Assembly: GCF_000621605.1 (NCBI RefSeq)
Contig: NZ_JHXX01000001.1
Location: 1,302,001-1,366,000 of the forward strand
Source of the DNA: Butyrivibrio sp. MC2021
Lineage (GTDB): Bacteria > Bacillota > Clostridia > Lachnospirales > Lachnospiraceae
DNA: 64,000 nucleotides
Reading direction: 5' to 3'
A program made the position numbers and the translations under genes. A model generated the notes under the pieces. It saw only the letters and a program-made list of their open reading frames with translations. It made no database searches and was not told the origin of the DNA. Below, one piece after another: positions 34,898 to 44,384 of the stretch (position 1 is its first letter; each line of letters starts with the position of its first letter).

Positions 34898-37800
34898 TTA
34901 CTCTTCATCTGAACCGAAATCGTCTTCAAATGAATCATCTGAACCGAAATCATCGGATGCATCTTCATCGGCAACAAGCTCGCCGCTCTCATCGAAGTGC
35001 TGCTCGGTATAACCGTTGGCTCCGAATGACTCCTGACTGTAATCACGTCCTGATGTATCTCCTTCGATCTCGAAGCGATAATCAGAATCTGTATAATCAA
35101 CGCTCTCCATAATCTCTACTTCGGTGTTGTCCTCACGAAGCACCTTGATATCAAGACCCAGGGACTGAAGCTCTTTCAAAAGAACCTTGAATGACTCAGG
35201 TACACCGGGTTCAGGGATGTTATCACCCTTGATGATTGCTTCATAAGTCTTAACACGTCCTACAACGTCATCAGACTTAACAGTAAGGATTTCCTGAAGT
35301 GTATAAGCAGCACCGTAAGCTTCCAGCGCCCAAACTTCCATTTCTCCGAAACGCTGTCCACCGAACTGTGCCTTACCTCCAAGAGGCTGCTGTGTAACCA
35401 GTGAGTAAGGGCCGGTTGAACGTGCGTGGATCTTATCGTCAACCAGGTGGTGCAGTTTCAGGTAGTGCATGTGTCCGATAGTTGTAGGTGAATCGAACTT
35501 CTGACCTGTTCTACCGTCGCGAAGCTGAACCTTACCGTCAGACTTGATAGGAACACCCTTCCACAGTTCTCTGTGGTCTCTGTTATCGTAGAGATACTGC
35601 ATAATGTCAGGATCAACAAGATCCTTATACTTCTGCTCGAACTCATCCCATGAAGAATTTACATAGTCATTAGCGAGTTCAAGAGTATCCTGAATATCTA
35701 TCTCGTTAGCACCGTCGAAAATAGGTGTAGCGATGTTAAATCCAAGTGCCTTGGCTGCAAGAGAAAGGTGAATCTCAAGGACCTGTCCGATATTCATACG
35801 GGAAGGTACGCCCAGAGGATTAAGCACGATATCAAGAGGTCTGCCGTTAGGAAGATAAGGCATATCTTCGATAGGAAGTACTCTTGAAACGACACCCTTG
35901 TTACCGTGACGACCAGCCATCTTATCACCTACAGAGATCTTTCTCTTCTGGGCGATATAGATACGAACTGCCTGATTAACACCGGGTGAAAGCTCATCTC
36001 CGTTATCTCTTGTAAATACCTTGGCATCAACAACGATACCATACTCTCCGTGAGGAACCTTAAGAGATGTATCACGAACCTCTCTTGCCTTCTCACCGAA
36101 GATCGCTCTGAGGAGTCTCTCCTCAGCTGTAAGCTCAGTCTCTCCCTTAGGAGTAACCTTACCTACAAGAATATCACCGGCACGAACCTCTGCACCGATA
36201 CGGATGATTCCGCGATCGTCGAGATCCTTGAGGGCATCGTCACCAACACCGGGAACATCACGAGTGATCTCCTCTGGTCCGAGCTTGGTCTCACGAGCCT
36301 CTGCCTCGTATTCTTCTATATGTACTGATGTGTAAACATCATCACGAACAAGTCTCTCTGAAAGAAGAACAGCGTCCTCGTAGTTGTAACCTTCCCAGGT
36401 CATGAAACCGATAAGAGGGTTCTTACCAAGACCAAGTTCTCCCTGTGATGTTGAAGGACCATCTGCGATAACCTGACCAGCTTCTACATGATCACCCTTA
36501 AATACGATAGGTCTCTGATTGTAGCAGTTACTCTGGTTAGATCTCTGGAACTTAATAAGATGGAACTCTTCCTTGTCACCATCATCATATGTCATCTGGA
36601 TAAGCTTACTGTCAACGAAATCGATGGTACCTGCTTTTCTTGCAACTACGCAGACACCTGAGTCAACAGCTGCTTTTCTCTCCATACCTGTTCCTACTGC
36701 AGGAGCCTCTGTTGTAAGAAGCGGCACTGCCTGACGCTGCATGTTTGATCCCATCAGCGCACGGTTAGCATCGTCGTTCTCAAGGAAAGGAATAAGTGCA
36801 GTAGCAACTGAGAATACCATTCTCGGAGATACGTCCATATATTCGAAAGATGTCTTAGGATATGCTGATGTCTCTTCCTTGTAACGTCCTGAAACAGTCT
36901 TCTTCTTGAAGTATCCGTTCTCATCAAGAGGAGTATTAGCCTGAGCTACATGGTAATTATCCTCTTCATCCGCTGTAAGGTACTCAACCTCATCTGTAAC
37001 CCTTGGGTTCTCAGGATCAGACTGATCAACCTTACGGTAAGGAGCCTCTACGAAACCATAGTCATTAACTCTCGCATAGGAAGCCAGAGAGTTGATAAGT
37101 CCGATGTTAGGACCTTCGGGAGTCTCGATAGGGCACATACGTCCATAGTGTGTATAGTGAACGTCTCGAACCTCGAATCCGGCTCTGTCTCTTGAAAGAC
37201 CACCGGGACCAAGGGCTGAAAGACGTCTCTTATGAGTAAGCTCACCAAGAGGGTTATTCTGGTCCATGAACTGTGACAGCTGTGAAGATCCGAAGAACTC
37301 CTTAACAGCAGCCTGTACAGGCTTAATGTTGATAAGAGCCTGAGGAGAAACCTCCTCTGTATCATGGGTTGTCATTCTCTCACGAACAACTCTCTCAAGT
37401 CTTGAAAGACCGATACGATACTGGTTCTGAAGAAGCTCACCGACGCAACGGATACGTCTGTTTCCTAAGTGGTCGATATCGTCATCGTTACCGATACCAT
37501 ACTCAAGATGGATATTGTAGTTAATAGAAGCAATGATATCCTCTCTTGTGATGTGCTTAGGAATAAGCTCATGAACACGCTTCTTAATTGTCTCAGCAAG
37601 TCCCTCAGGATCATTCTTAACTGAATACTCATCAAGAATTTCCTTAAGAACAGGATAAAAAACGTTCTCATTGATGCCCAGTTCAGCAGGATCACACTCA
37701 ATCCAGTGTGTGATGTCAACCATCATATTAGAAAGAACCTTGATGTTTCTCTCCTCACCCTGAATAAGGACATAAGGAATAGCCGCATCCTGGATCTCTG

Positions 37801-38773
37801 TTGCAAGAGCGCGGTCAACCTTGGTTCCGGCAGATGCGATCATCTCACCGGTAAGCTCGTCAACAACGTCCTCTGCGAGAACATGTCCATTAATACGGTT
37901 CTTGAAATGAAGTTTCTTATTGAATTTATATCTACCAACCTTGGCAAGGTCATATCTTCTGGGGTCGAAGAACATAGCGTTTATAAGGCTCTCTGCACTC
38001 TCAACACTAAGGGGCTCTCCGGGACGGATCTTTCTGTAAAGTTCAAGAAGTCCGCTCTGATAATCGGTAGAAGAATCCTTGGAAAAGCTTCCCTGAATCT
38101 TGGGCTCATCACCAAAGAGTTCAAGAATCTCTTCGTTAGTACCAATGCCGAGAGCTCTGATAAGAACGGTTACAGGAACCTTTCTTGTTCTGTCTACTCT
38201 TGCATAGAATACATCGTTAGGATCTGTCTCGTACTCAAGCCATGCACCTCTGTTAGGAATTACGGTACAAGCCATGAGTTCCTTACCGATCTTATCGTAT
38301 GTAATATCATAATAGATACCGGGGGAACGAACCAACTGGCTGACGATAACACGCTCAGCACCATTGATTACGAAGGTTCCTGTAGCAGTCATAAGCGGAA
38401 GATCACCCATGAAAATTTCATGCTCAGTGATCTCATCCTTCTCCTTATTATGAAGACGAACCTTAACCTTCAAAGGAGCAGCAAATGTAGCATCTCTTTC
38501 TTTACATTTCTCAATCGTGTTCTTGTTCTTGTCGATCTCATCCTCGCAGAGTTTGAAATCAACAAAGTCCAGACTGAGCTTGCCACTGTAGTCTTCAATT
38601 GGAGAAATATCGTCAAAGACTTCTTTCAAGCCTTCGTCAAGAAACCACTGATAAGAGTTCTTCTGAACTTCGATCAGGTTCGGCATCTCCAGGACTTCCT
38701 TCTGGCGCTGGAAACTCATTCTTATGTTTTTACCAGAGCCGGTAGGATGTAATCTGTTTTTTTCCATTGACAT
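34898..38773 (-). CDS. rpoB: DNA-directed RNA polymerase subunit beta
   Basis: The 1291-residue subunit contains the rifampicin pocket [20 protein letters not shown] and [11 protein letters not shown] with wild-type-looking residues. It also has the conserved [17 protein letters not shown], the [12 protein letters not shown] motif and a C-terminal clamp segment. About 60 further residues are acidic and low-complexity, ending [14 protein letters not shown]. Two ATGs (38773, 38767) are possible; the first is used. It has its own promoter at 38921-38949, after the rplL terminator. Confidence 0.99.
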   Translation of the reverse strand: MSMEKNRLHPTGSGKNIRMSFQRQKEVLEMPNLIEVQKNSYQWFLDEGLKEVFDDISPIEDYSGKLSLDFVDFKLCEDEIDKNKNTIEKCKERDATFAAPLKVKVRLHNKEKDEITEHEIFMGDLPLMTATGTFVINGAERVIVSQLVRSPGIYYDITYDKIGKELMACTVIPNRGAWLEYETDPNDVFYARVDRTRKVPVTVLIRALGIGTNEEILELFGDEPKIQGSFSKDSSTDYQSGLLELYRKIRPGEPLSVESAESLINAMFFDPRRYDLAKVGRYKFNKKLHFKNRINGHVLAEDVVDELTGEMIASAGTKVDRALATEIQDAAIPYVLIQGEERNIKVLSNMMVDITHWIECDPAELGINENVFYPVLKEILDEYSVKNDPEGLAETIKKRVHELIPKHITREDIIASINYNIHLEYGIGNDDDIDHLGNRRIRCVGELLQNQYRIGLSRLERVVRERMTTHDTEEVSPQALINIKPVQAAVKEFFGSSQLSQFMDQNNPLGELTHKRRLSALGPGGLSRDRAGFEVRDVHYTHYGRMCPIETPEGPNIGLINSLASYARVNDYGFVEAPYRKVDQSDPENPRVTDEVEYLTADEEDNYHVAQANTPLDENGYFKKKTVSGRYKEETSAYPKTSFEYMDVSPRMVFSVATALIPFLENDDANRALMGSNMQRQAVPLLTTEAPAVGTGMERKAAVDSGVCVVARKAGTIDFVDSKLIQMTYDDGDKEEFHLIKFQRSNQSNCYNQRPIVFKGDHVEAGQVIADGPSTSQGELGLGKNPLIGFMTWEGYNYEDAVLLSERLVRDDVYTSVHIEEYEAEARETKLGPEEITRDVPGVGDDALKDLDDRGIIRIGAEVRAGDILVGKVTPKGETELTAEERLLRAIFGEKAREVRDTSLKVPHGEYGIVVDAKVFTRDNGDELSPGVNQAVRIYIAQKRKISVGDKMAGRHGNKGVVSRVLPIEDMPYLPNGRPLDIVLNPLGVPSRMNIGQVLEIHLSLAAKALGFNIATPIFDGANEIDIQDTLELANDYVNSSWDEFEQKYKDLVDPDIMQYLYDNRDHRELWKGVPIKSDGKVQLRDGRTGQKFDSPTTIGHMHYLKLHHLVDDKIHARSTGPYSLVTQQPLGGKAQFGGQRFGEMEVWALEAYGAAYTLQEILTVKSDDVVGRVKTYEAIIKGDNIPEPGVPESFKVLLKELQSLGLDIKVLREDNTEVEIMESVDYTDSDYRFEIEGDTSGRDYSQESFGANGYTEQHFDESGELVADEDASDDFGSDDSFEDDFGSDEE

Positions 38774-38920
38774 TCACCCCGTTCTTAATATTTTGTATTC
38801 TACCGCACCATGCGCAAACCTAGTTATTTGCCGCATCTGCAGTGAAGAATCTGAGTTATTTATGGGCATGCGCAAAAAAGGGCGCAAAAGAACCCACTAC
38901 ACCACAATAGTGCACCCTAT

Positions 38921-38949
38921 ATCCTATCACCAAAAAAATATCATGTCAA
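38921..38949 (-). promoter_or_regulatory. promoter of rpoB-rpoC
   Basis: TTGACA (complement of 38944-38949) and TAGGAT (complement of 38921-38926) have a 17-bp spacer. It gives a leader of about 140 nt before rpoB. Confidence 0.75.
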
Positions 38950-39006
38950 GCACATTTTTTATTTTTCTTAACATCACCTAAGTAATTCAACAACTTGTCA
39001 AAATAA

Positions 39007-39040
39007 AAAAGACTTACAGCATAAATGCTGTAAGTCTTTT
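39007..39040 (-). terminator. terminator/attenuator between rplL and rpoB
   Basis: Minus strand: AAAGACTTACAGCA-TTTA-TGCTGTAAGTCTTT is followed by more T. Partial readthrough here is the classical way to set lower rpoBC than L10-L7/L12 levels. Confidence 0.85.
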
Positions 39041-39060
39041 GCTTTTGACAAGTAGTTGGA

Positions 39061-39438
39061 TTACTTAAGAGTAACCTTAGCGCCCTCAGCCTCAACCTTA
39101 GCCTTGATGTCATCAGCCTCAGCCTTAGAAGCGTTCTCCTTGATCATCTTAGGAGCGTTGTCTACGAGATCCTTTGCTTCCTTAAGTCCAAGACCTGTGA
39201 TCTCACGAACAACCTTGATAACCTTAACCTTGTTAGGACCAACCTCTGTAAGCTCTACGTTGAACTCAGTCTTCTCCTCAGCTGCTGCGCCAGCGCCAGC
39301 ACCTGCTGCTGCTACTACAACGCCTGCTGCTGCAGATACGCCGAACTCTTCCTCACAAGCCTTTACAAGATCATTTAACTCGAGCACTGTAAGCTCTTTG
39401 ATAGCATCGATAAATTCTGCTGTTGTTAACTTTGCCAT
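39061..39438 (-). CDS. rplL: 50S ribosomal protein L7/L12
   Basis: L7/L12 forms the stalk that recruits translation GTPases. The 125-residue product has the N-terminal dimerisation helices ([25 protein letters not shown]), the Ala-rich hinge ([14 protein letters not shown]) and the globular C-terminus ([25 protein letters not shown], in one conserved block). It lies 57 bp after rplJ and is followed by a strong terminator. Confidence 0.99.
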   Translation of the reverse strand: MAKLTTAEFIDAIKELTVLELNDLVKACEEEFGVSAAAGVVVAAAGAGAGAAAEEKTEFNVELTEVGPNKVKVIKVVREITGLGLKEAKDLVDNAPKMIKENASKAEADDIKAKVEAEGAKVTLK

Positions 39439-39495
39439 TATAATATACCTCCATTTAGTATAATTGAATTTGTTTTAATTGATAGTGTAAATAAA

Positions 39496-40041
39496 TTACT
39501 CTGCTGCTGGAGCCTCAGCGGTCTCAGCGGGTGCTTCCTCTGTTGCAGGTGCTGCCTCGCCATCCTTCTCTGCGATCTGCTTGATAACGCGAGCGAAGTT
39601 TGTGATAGGTGACTGCATAGAGCCAAGCAATCTGGAAAGAAGAACTTCCTTTGAAGGGATTGTAGCGATCTCGGTCATAGCCTCAGCGTCATAGAACTTA
39701 CCTTCTATAACACCACCCTTAATCTCGAGAGCCTTAGCCTTCTTTGCAAACTCATAAAGAACACGAGCAGGAGCTGCAGGATCAGTTGTAGAAACTGCCA
39801 TAGCTGAAGGACCGTTAAGGAGATCCTTAAGCTGCTCGAAATCTGTTCCCTGGAATGCGAAGTTCATCATCGTATTCTTGTAAACCTTATATGATACGCC
39901 TTCTTCACGAAGTTTCTTACGAAGCTCAGTGTCCTGTGCTACAGTAAGTCCGCGGTGATCTACAAGTACGAGTGCCTGAGCGTCTTTAATCTTCTCTGAG
40001 ATCTCTTCTACTACAGGCTTCTTCAATTCAACCTTTGCCAT
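39496..40041 (-). CDS. rplJ: 50S ribosomal protein L10
   Basis: L10 anchors L7/L12 dimers to 23S rRNA. The 181-residue product has the core LVDHRGLTVAQDTELRKKLREE and the C-terminal helix that holds L7/L12 (FARVIKQIAEKDG). A Glu/Ala/Pro tail (AAPATEEAPAETAEAPAAE) adds about 18 residues. It is controlled by the leader at 40065-40220, where L10-L7/L12 is known to act in other bacteria. Confidence 0.98.
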   Translation of the reverse strand: MAKVELKKPVVEEISEKIKDAQALVLVDHRGLTVAQDTELRKKLREEGVSYKVYKNTMMNFAFQGTDFEQLKDLLNGPSAMAVSTTDPAAPARVLYEFAKKAKALEIKGGVIEGKFYDAEAMTEIATIPSKEVLLSRLLGSMQSPITNFARVIKQIAEKDGEAAPATEEAPAETAEAPAAE

Positions 40042-40064
40042 GTTTTTACCTCCTTATAGAATTT

Positions 40065-40220
40065 ACCGCCGAAAAAAACCTCTCGAAGACATCGAGAGGC
40101 AAAAAGTCTGAATTAAACTTTTCCTCGGCAGGCGACGGTGTTGCTACAAAGTCATTATGTTCATCATGGATGAACACCTGCTGTCTTCGGCTTGTTGTCA
40201 TGCAATTTATTCGACAACAT
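40065..40220 (-). promoter_or_regulatory. ribosomal L10 leader RNA
   Basis: Position and layout match the L10 leader family: complementary CCGAAGACAGCAGGTG and CCTGCCGAGG segments, then a terminator-type hairpin CCTCTCGATG-TCTTCGAGAGG with TTTTTTT (40072-40099) just before the rplJ ribosome binding site. Free L10-L7/L12 probably favours the hairpin. Confidence 0.82.
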
Positions 40221-40225
40221 TTGAT

Positions 40226-40254
40226 AATTTAACATATTCTTTTTTGAATGTCAA
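40226..40254 (-). promoter_or_regulatory. promoter of rplJ-rplL
   Basis: TTGACA (complement of 40249-40254) and TAAATT (complement of 40226-40231) have a 17-bp spacer. The -35 overlaps the stop codon of the CapA gene. Confidence 0.78.
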
Positions 40255-41528
40255 GAGGTAATATACCCATTTCCGTCAATTTTTATCCCGGGAGACATCT
40301 GATTCATTTCATTGATGATTCTGATGTACTCAGAGCCTGTGGCCTCGTTGACCTGGCAGTTGCTCTGGATCGCGGGAACGAACTGGATATTTACCGCGCC
40401 ATCCTTGTGAATGGTCGTAAGGATCATGCATGTATCCTGGGTTTTGGAATTAAATATGTAATTCCCCAGGCTGTAAAAAACCGGTACTCCGTCAATAAAC
40501 TCAATCTTCTGAAGTACATGTGGGTGAGCCCCCACGATCATATTGGCACCGGCTTCCACGATCTCTTTGGCCTGTCTGAGCTGATGCTGATCTATTTCGG
40601 TAGTGCTCTCTGTGCCCCAGTGAATAAATACTATAACAAAAGCGCCTTTTTCCCTGGCCTCTCTCACTCTCTCAAGAAGAAGAGTGTCATCCATACATCT
40701 GAAAACTCCGGCCGCATCTTCGGTGGCTCCTCTTGTATCCGGATTGGAGATCCTCTCGATCTGAGTGGCGCATATAAACGCCAGCTTCATGCCGTTGTCT
40801 GTAATATAGTAAACCTGGTGTGAGGCCTCATCAATATTGTGGCCTGCACCAACGTAATCAACTCCCGCATTTTTCAGGGTGTCAAAAGAGTCCAGCAGCG
40901 CCGTCTCACCGTAATCAAAGCAGTGATTGTTGGCAAGTCCCACAATATCAACACCCATTTCATTAAGTATAGATACTGTCTCAGTGCGGGCCCTGAAGGT
41001 GTAGGTCTTGCCTTCCTTGGGTTCGCCCCGGTCTGAGTAGGGGAACTCGTTGTTCACCATCATAATGTCTGCGGTACACATCTTATCAAGAAGGCTCTCG
41101 CCGATAACACCGTAGGGCGAGTTGCCTTTCATCCTGAAATTGTTCCCCACAGCATAATTGTCATCAAAAAGAATGTCCCCCGCAAAGCCGATAGTAACTG
41201 ACTCGTCGGACGCTGTTCCTATAATATGGGTGTAATCTTCATCACCCTCCGAAATAGTCACTCCGCTTGCTATCTCGCTCTCATCTCTTACATTCTCAGC
41301 AACGGTTGCTTCGGGAATAAGTTCCCAGTTGGTAAAAAGCGGCTTCTCCTCTTTAACCTTTCCGTTCTTGATATTGCTGAGTGCAAAGAGCGATGGTATC
41401 CCCACTACAAGTATGGTGCTCAGAGTAAGCACAAATGCTATGACAGCAGGGTTGCGACGTCGCATGTTTTCTTCATAATCATCCCTGCCGTTTTTCCTGT
41501 ATTCATCCAGATAATCTCGTTTGCCCAT
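40251..41528 (-). CDS. CapA-family metallophosphatase-like membrane protein
   Basis: CapA/PgsA-like proteins take part in poly-gamma-glutamate or other capsule work; many members have unknown substrates. The 425-residue product has a basic cytosolic start, one membrane helix (about 28-50) and an extracytoplasmic calcineurin-like domain: IGFAGDILFDDN, NNEFPYSD, GLANNHCFDYGE, FIHWGTES and VGAHPHVLQ, which supply the metal ligands. The ribosome binding site is weak. It is inserted between rplA and rplJ, a place normally without extra genes, and is separated from rplA by a terminator. Confidence 0.88.
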   Translation of the reverse strand: MGKRDYLDEYRKNGRDDYEENMRRRNPAVIAFVLTLSTILVVGIPSLFALSNIKNGKVKEEKPLFTNWELIPEATVAENVRDESEIASGVTISEGDEDYTHIIGTASDESVTIGFAGDILFDDNYAVGNNFRMKGNSPYGVIGESLLDKMCTADIMMVNNEFPYSDRGEPKEGKTYTFRARTETVSILNEMGVDIVGLANNHCFDYGETALLDSFDTLKNAGVDYVGAGHNIDEASHQVYYITDNGMKLAFICATQIERISNPDTRGATEDAAGVFRCMDDTLLLERVREAREKGAFVIVFIHWGTESTTEIDQHQLRQAKEIVEAGANMIVGAHPHVLQKIEFIDGVPVFYSLGNYIFNSKTQDTCMILTTIHKDGAVNIQFVPAIQSNCQVNEATGSEYIRIINEMNQMSPGIKIDGNGYITS

Positions 41529-41544
41529 AGGTCACATTTTAGCA

Positions 41545-41575
41545 CAAAAAAGCGAGCCACAAAAGTGACTCGCTT
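41545..41575 (-). terminator. terminator after rplA
   Basis: Minus strand: AAGCGAG-T-CAC-TTTT-GTG-G-CTCGCTT runs into a T-run, 17 bp after the rplA stop. Confidence 0.85.
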
Positions 41576-41592
41576 CGAAAGTTTTATGCAAA

Positions 41593-42282
41593 TTAATACT
41601 TGTTTGAAACAACCTTGACACCAGGGCCCATAGTTGTTGCAAGAGTGATGCTCTTGAGGTACTGACCCTTAACTGATGAAGGTCTAGCCTTTGTAATAGC
41701 ATCCATAAGAGCATTGAAGTTCTGTGTAAGCTGCTCTTCTGAGAAAGAAGCCTTACCAACAGGAACATGGATGATGTTAGCCTTGTCAAGTCTGTACTCG
41801 ATCTTACCAGCCTTGATATCGTTGATAGCCTTTGTAACATCCATAGTAACTGTACCAGCCTTAGGGTTAGGCATAAGTCCCTTAGGACCAAGAACCTTAC
41901 CAAGACGTCCTACAACACCCATCATATCAGGTGTAGCTACTACTACGTCGAAATCAAGCCATCCTTCGTTCTGGATCTTAGGAATGAGCTCCTCGCCACC
42001 TACGTGATCTGCACCAGCAGCCTGAGCCTCATCAAGCTTTGTTCCCTTAGCGAAAACAAGAACCTTAACAGTCTTACCTGTTCCGTTAGGAAGAACAACA
42101 GCGCCTCTGATCTGCTGATCAGCATGACGTCCGTCACAGCCTGTTCTAATGTGTACTTCTACAGTCTCATCAAATTTTGCAGTAGCTGACTTCTTAACAA
42201 GAGCGATAGCTTCTGCAGCTTCATACTGCTGAGTCTTATCGATAAGCTTAGCAGCTTCTACGTATTTCTTTCCGTGTTTCAT
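41593..42282 (-). CDS. rplA: 50S ribosomal protein L1
   Basis: L1 forms the mobile stalk at the E site. The 229-residue product has [20 protein letters not shown], the RNA-binding [20 protein letters not shown] and [14 protein letters not shown] (all L1 signatures), and a normal end. L1 commonly represses its own mRNA; a site that fits is in the rplK leader. It starts 13 bp after rplK. Confidence 0.99.
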   Translation of the reverse strand: MKHGKKYVEAAKLIDKTQQYEAAEAIALVKKSATAKFDETVEVHIRTGCDGRHADQQIRGAVVLPNGTGKTVKVLVFAKGTKLDEAQAAGADHVGGEELIPKIQNEGWLDFDVVVATPDMMGVVGRLGKVLGPKGLMPNPKAGTVTMDVTKAINDIKAGKIEYRLDKANIIHVPVGKASFSEEQLTQNFNALMDAITKARPSSVKGQYLKSITLATTMGPGVKVVSNKY

Positions 42283-42295
42283 CTCTTATCCTCCG

Positions 42296-42721
42296 TCAGT
42301 CTTCTACTACGATTCCCATACTGCGAGCTGTACCAGCGATCATGCTCATAGCACCCTCGATGTCAACAGCGTTAAGGTCAGGCATCTTTGTCTCTGCAAT
42401 CTTTCTGATATCTTCCTTAGAAACGGTTGCAACCTTAGTCTTGTTAGGCACACCTGATCCCTTCTGGATCTTAGCTGCCTTCTTAAGAAGAACTGCTGCA
42501 GGTGGAGTCTTTGTGATGAATGTGAAACTTCTGTCTGCATAAACTGTGATAACAACAGGGATGATAAGATCACCCTTATCTGCTGTCTGAGCGTTGAACT
42601 GCTTTGTGAATTCAACGATGTTTACACCGTGCTGACCAAGTGCGGGTCCAACCGGTGGTGCTGGTGTTGCTTTACCAGCCTGGATCTGTAACTTAATGTA
42701 TCCTTCGACTTTCTTTGCCAT
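42296..42721 (-). CDS. rplK: 50S ribosomal protein L11
   Basis: L11 binds the GTPase centre of 23S rRNA. The 141-residue product ([43 protein letters not shown], ending [10 protein letters not shown]) has standard length. I start at 42721, after TCAGGAGGTGCC; a longer in-frame start reads through the leader. It is the first gene after nusG. Confidence 0.98.
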   Translation of the reverse strand: MAKKVEGYIKLQIQAGKATPAPPVGPALGQHGVNIVEFTKQFNAQTADKGDLIIPVVITVYADRSFTFITKTPPAAVLLKKAAKIQKGSGVPNKTKVATVSKEDIRKIAETKMPDLNAVDIEGAMSMIAGTARSMGIVVED

Positions 42722-42742
42722 TATGGCACCTCCTGAAAATAT

Positions 42743-42797
42743 GTGGTCGGCGCAGTAGCTCCAATTCAAGGATAAATCCCGCGGGCACTGCTCCCAC
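42743..42797 (-). promoter_or_regulatory. putative L1-binding site in the rplK leader
   Basis: Minus strand: GTGG-GAG-CAGT pairs with ACTG-CGCCGA-CCAC, an asymmetric-loop helix like the L1 site on 23S rRNA. It ends about 17 nt before the rplK ribosome binding site. The remaining 42722-42861 shows only this structure and a GCAGC hairpin. Confidence 0.55.
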
Positions 42798-42861
42798 TCA
42801 GCGGTTACGTGCAGCGAATGCTGCTATATATTCACGCACTAATGTGCAGGAATATCAAATC

Positions 42862-43488
42862 TTATGAATCAATCTTTCTTACTTCAGCGAAGCTGATCTC
42901 AACCGGTGTCTCTCTGCCGAACAGATCAACATTGATGGTAGCTGTCTGCTTACCAAAATCCATTCTCTGAACAACGCCAGCTGTATCCTTCCAAACTCCG
43001 GCAATAACAGCGATCTCATCGCCAACGCCAAAGTTAACGGATACTGTATCAGTCTTAATGCCAAGAGGCTTGATCTCAGCATCTGTCAGCGGAACAGGCT
43101 TGCTTCCGGGTCCTACGAATCCGGTAACGCCACGAGTATTACGAACAACGTACCATGTCTCGTCATTCATGTCCATGTTAACAAGGACATATCCGGGAAA
43201 CATCTTTCTCTGTACCTTCTTATGAGCGCCGTTCTTAACCTCAACAACGTCCTGAAGAGGAATTCTTACTTCAAGGATCTGATTCTCGAGATGTCTGTTT
43301 TCGATAGTCTTCTCAAGATTGTCCTTAACCTTATTCTCATAACCAGAATATGTATGAACAACGTACCAATGAGCATTCTCATTAGTGCTGGCGCCGGCAT
43401 TCTCGGTATCAGCTACATTCTCAGCAGAAGTGTCCGCATCTGATGATACTTCATCAGATAACAGATCTTTTTCCATTTCTTCTGACAT
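42862..43488 (-). CDS. nusG: transcription termination/antitermination factor NusG
   Basis: The 208-residue protein has an NGN domain (WYVVHTYSGYENKVKDNLE ... KMFPGYVLVNMDM ... RGVTGFVG) and a KOW domain (VGDEIAVIAGVWKDTAGVV). It binds the beta' clamp helices and, through KOW, S10 or Rho. It has an unusual acidic Ser/Asp/Ala N-terminal extension of about 38 residues before the NGN domain. It follows secE by 16 bp. Confidence 0.98.
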   Translation of the reverse strand: MSEEMEKDLLSDEVSSDADTSAENVADTENAGASTNENAHWYVVHTYSGYENKVKDNLEKTIENRHLENQILEVRIPLQDVVEVKNGAHKKVQRKMFPGYVLVNMDMNDETWYVVRNTRGVTGFVGPGSKPVPLTDAEIKPLGIKTDTVSVNFGVGDEIAVIAGVWKDTAGVVQRMDFGKQTATINVDLFGRETPVEISFAEVRKIDS

Positions 43489-43504
43489 ATTATCTCCTTT
43501 TAAA

Positions 43505-43786
43505 TTAGAATAGGGATGTAATGAAATTCATTCCATATTCAAACGCTATGTCCAGTACAGCAATCAAGGCACAGCAAATAATAGACACAACAACAACCGC
43601 TGTTGTCTGCTTTACAATGTCATCCCTTGTTGGCCATATGATCTTACCAAACTCTGCCTTAACACCTGTGAAGAAATCACCGACCTTAGAGAAAAAAGTG
43701 TCATTTCCTTTCTTGCCGGTCTTCTTGGCAGATGTCTCTTTCTTAGAAGTTGCGGAACTGTTATCTACTACCTTGGTTTCTTCCAT
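43505..43786 (-). CDS. secE: preprotein translocase subunit SecE
   Basis: The 93-residue SecE has a Lys-rich cytosolic N-terminus, the amphipathic helix GVKAEFGKIIWPTRDDIVKQT with the conserved W-P, and one membrane helix (AVVVVSIICCALIAVLDIAFEYGM). It clamps SecY in the translocon. It lies between rpmG and nusG, the standard order. Confidence 0.97.
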   Translation of the reverse strand: MEETKVVDNSSATSKKETSAKKTGKKGNDTFFSKVGDFFTGVKAEFGKIIWPTRDDIVKQTTAVVVVSIICCALIAVLDIAFEYGMNFITSLF

Positions 43787-43817
43787 ACCCGTAGCCTCCC
43801 TCCTCTTTTAAGGATGA

Positions 43818-43967
43818 TTATTTTGTTTCCTTATGTAATGTATGCTTCTTGCAGAAAGGGCAATACTTCTTCATTTCAACACGATCAGGATGTGTCTTCT
43901 TATCCTTGGTTGTGTCATAGTTACGGTTCTTGCAATCTGTGCATGCCAGTGTAATTCTTGTACGCAT
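43818..43967 (-). CDS. rpmG: 50S ribosomal protein L33 (zinc-binding form)
   Basis: This 49-codon gene reads [20 protein letters not shown], then [20 protein letters not shown]. Two CxxC pairs (C9/C12 and C36/C39) make a zinc ribbon. It starts at 43967 after GGAGGTGAG and opens the rpmG-secE-nusG unit. Confidence 0.96.
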   Translation of the reverse strand: MRTRITLACTDCKNRNYDTTKDKKTHPDRVEMKKYCPFCKKHTLHKETK

Positions 43968-44070
43968 TATTTCTCACCTCCGCGCGTTTTGCTTGTTTGC
44001 TTGATTTCGCGCCACATCTTAATTATTTTTTTGCATAAAAAAAAGACCTAAAATTTCATGTCGCTTGTCT

Positions 44071-44099
44071 ACTATAACACAGCGGAGCGAGCTCGTCAA
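44071..44099 (-). promoter_or_regulatory. promoter of rpmG-secE-nusG-rplK-rplA
   Basis: TTGACG (complement of 44094-44099) and TATAGT (complement of 44071-44076) have a 17-bp spacer. The region 43968-44384 otherwise holds only this, the rpmG ribosome binding site and the divergent promoter at 44254. Confidence 0.78.
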
Positions 44100-44253
44100 T
44101 TCTTTTTTTCAATTATTATATTTTTATAAAGCGTATTCACCGGATAATTCAGATATAGTATTACCCTTCTTAATTATATACCATATATTGAAAAAAATAC
44201 ATCATATCTTTATTTTATAATGAAAGAATAGCTTTTTTGTATGATAATACCGC

Positions 44254-44281
44254 TTGACATTTGACCAAAAATAGTTAAAAT
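44254..44281 (+). promoter_or_regulatory. promoter of the FliD-like gene
   Basis: TTGACA (44254-44259) and TAAAAT (44276-44281) have a 16-bp spacer. A sigma-28 box was not found here, unlike the other motility-type genes in the window. Confidence 0.6.
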
Positions 44282-44384
44282 AAAAGTAACTAAACGTGGC
44301 TACAAATGCCCTCGTGCGACTGATGCCAATGGAATGGCAGAAGATCCAACTCGCATGTATCAAGGAAGAAAGGAGGGGCATGTT

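Noticed and set aside
37706..38752. Long open frame on the plus strand opposite rpoB (348 codons)
   Set aside because: It mirrors the codon bias of rpoB, has no ribosome binding site and shows no recognisable protein pattern.
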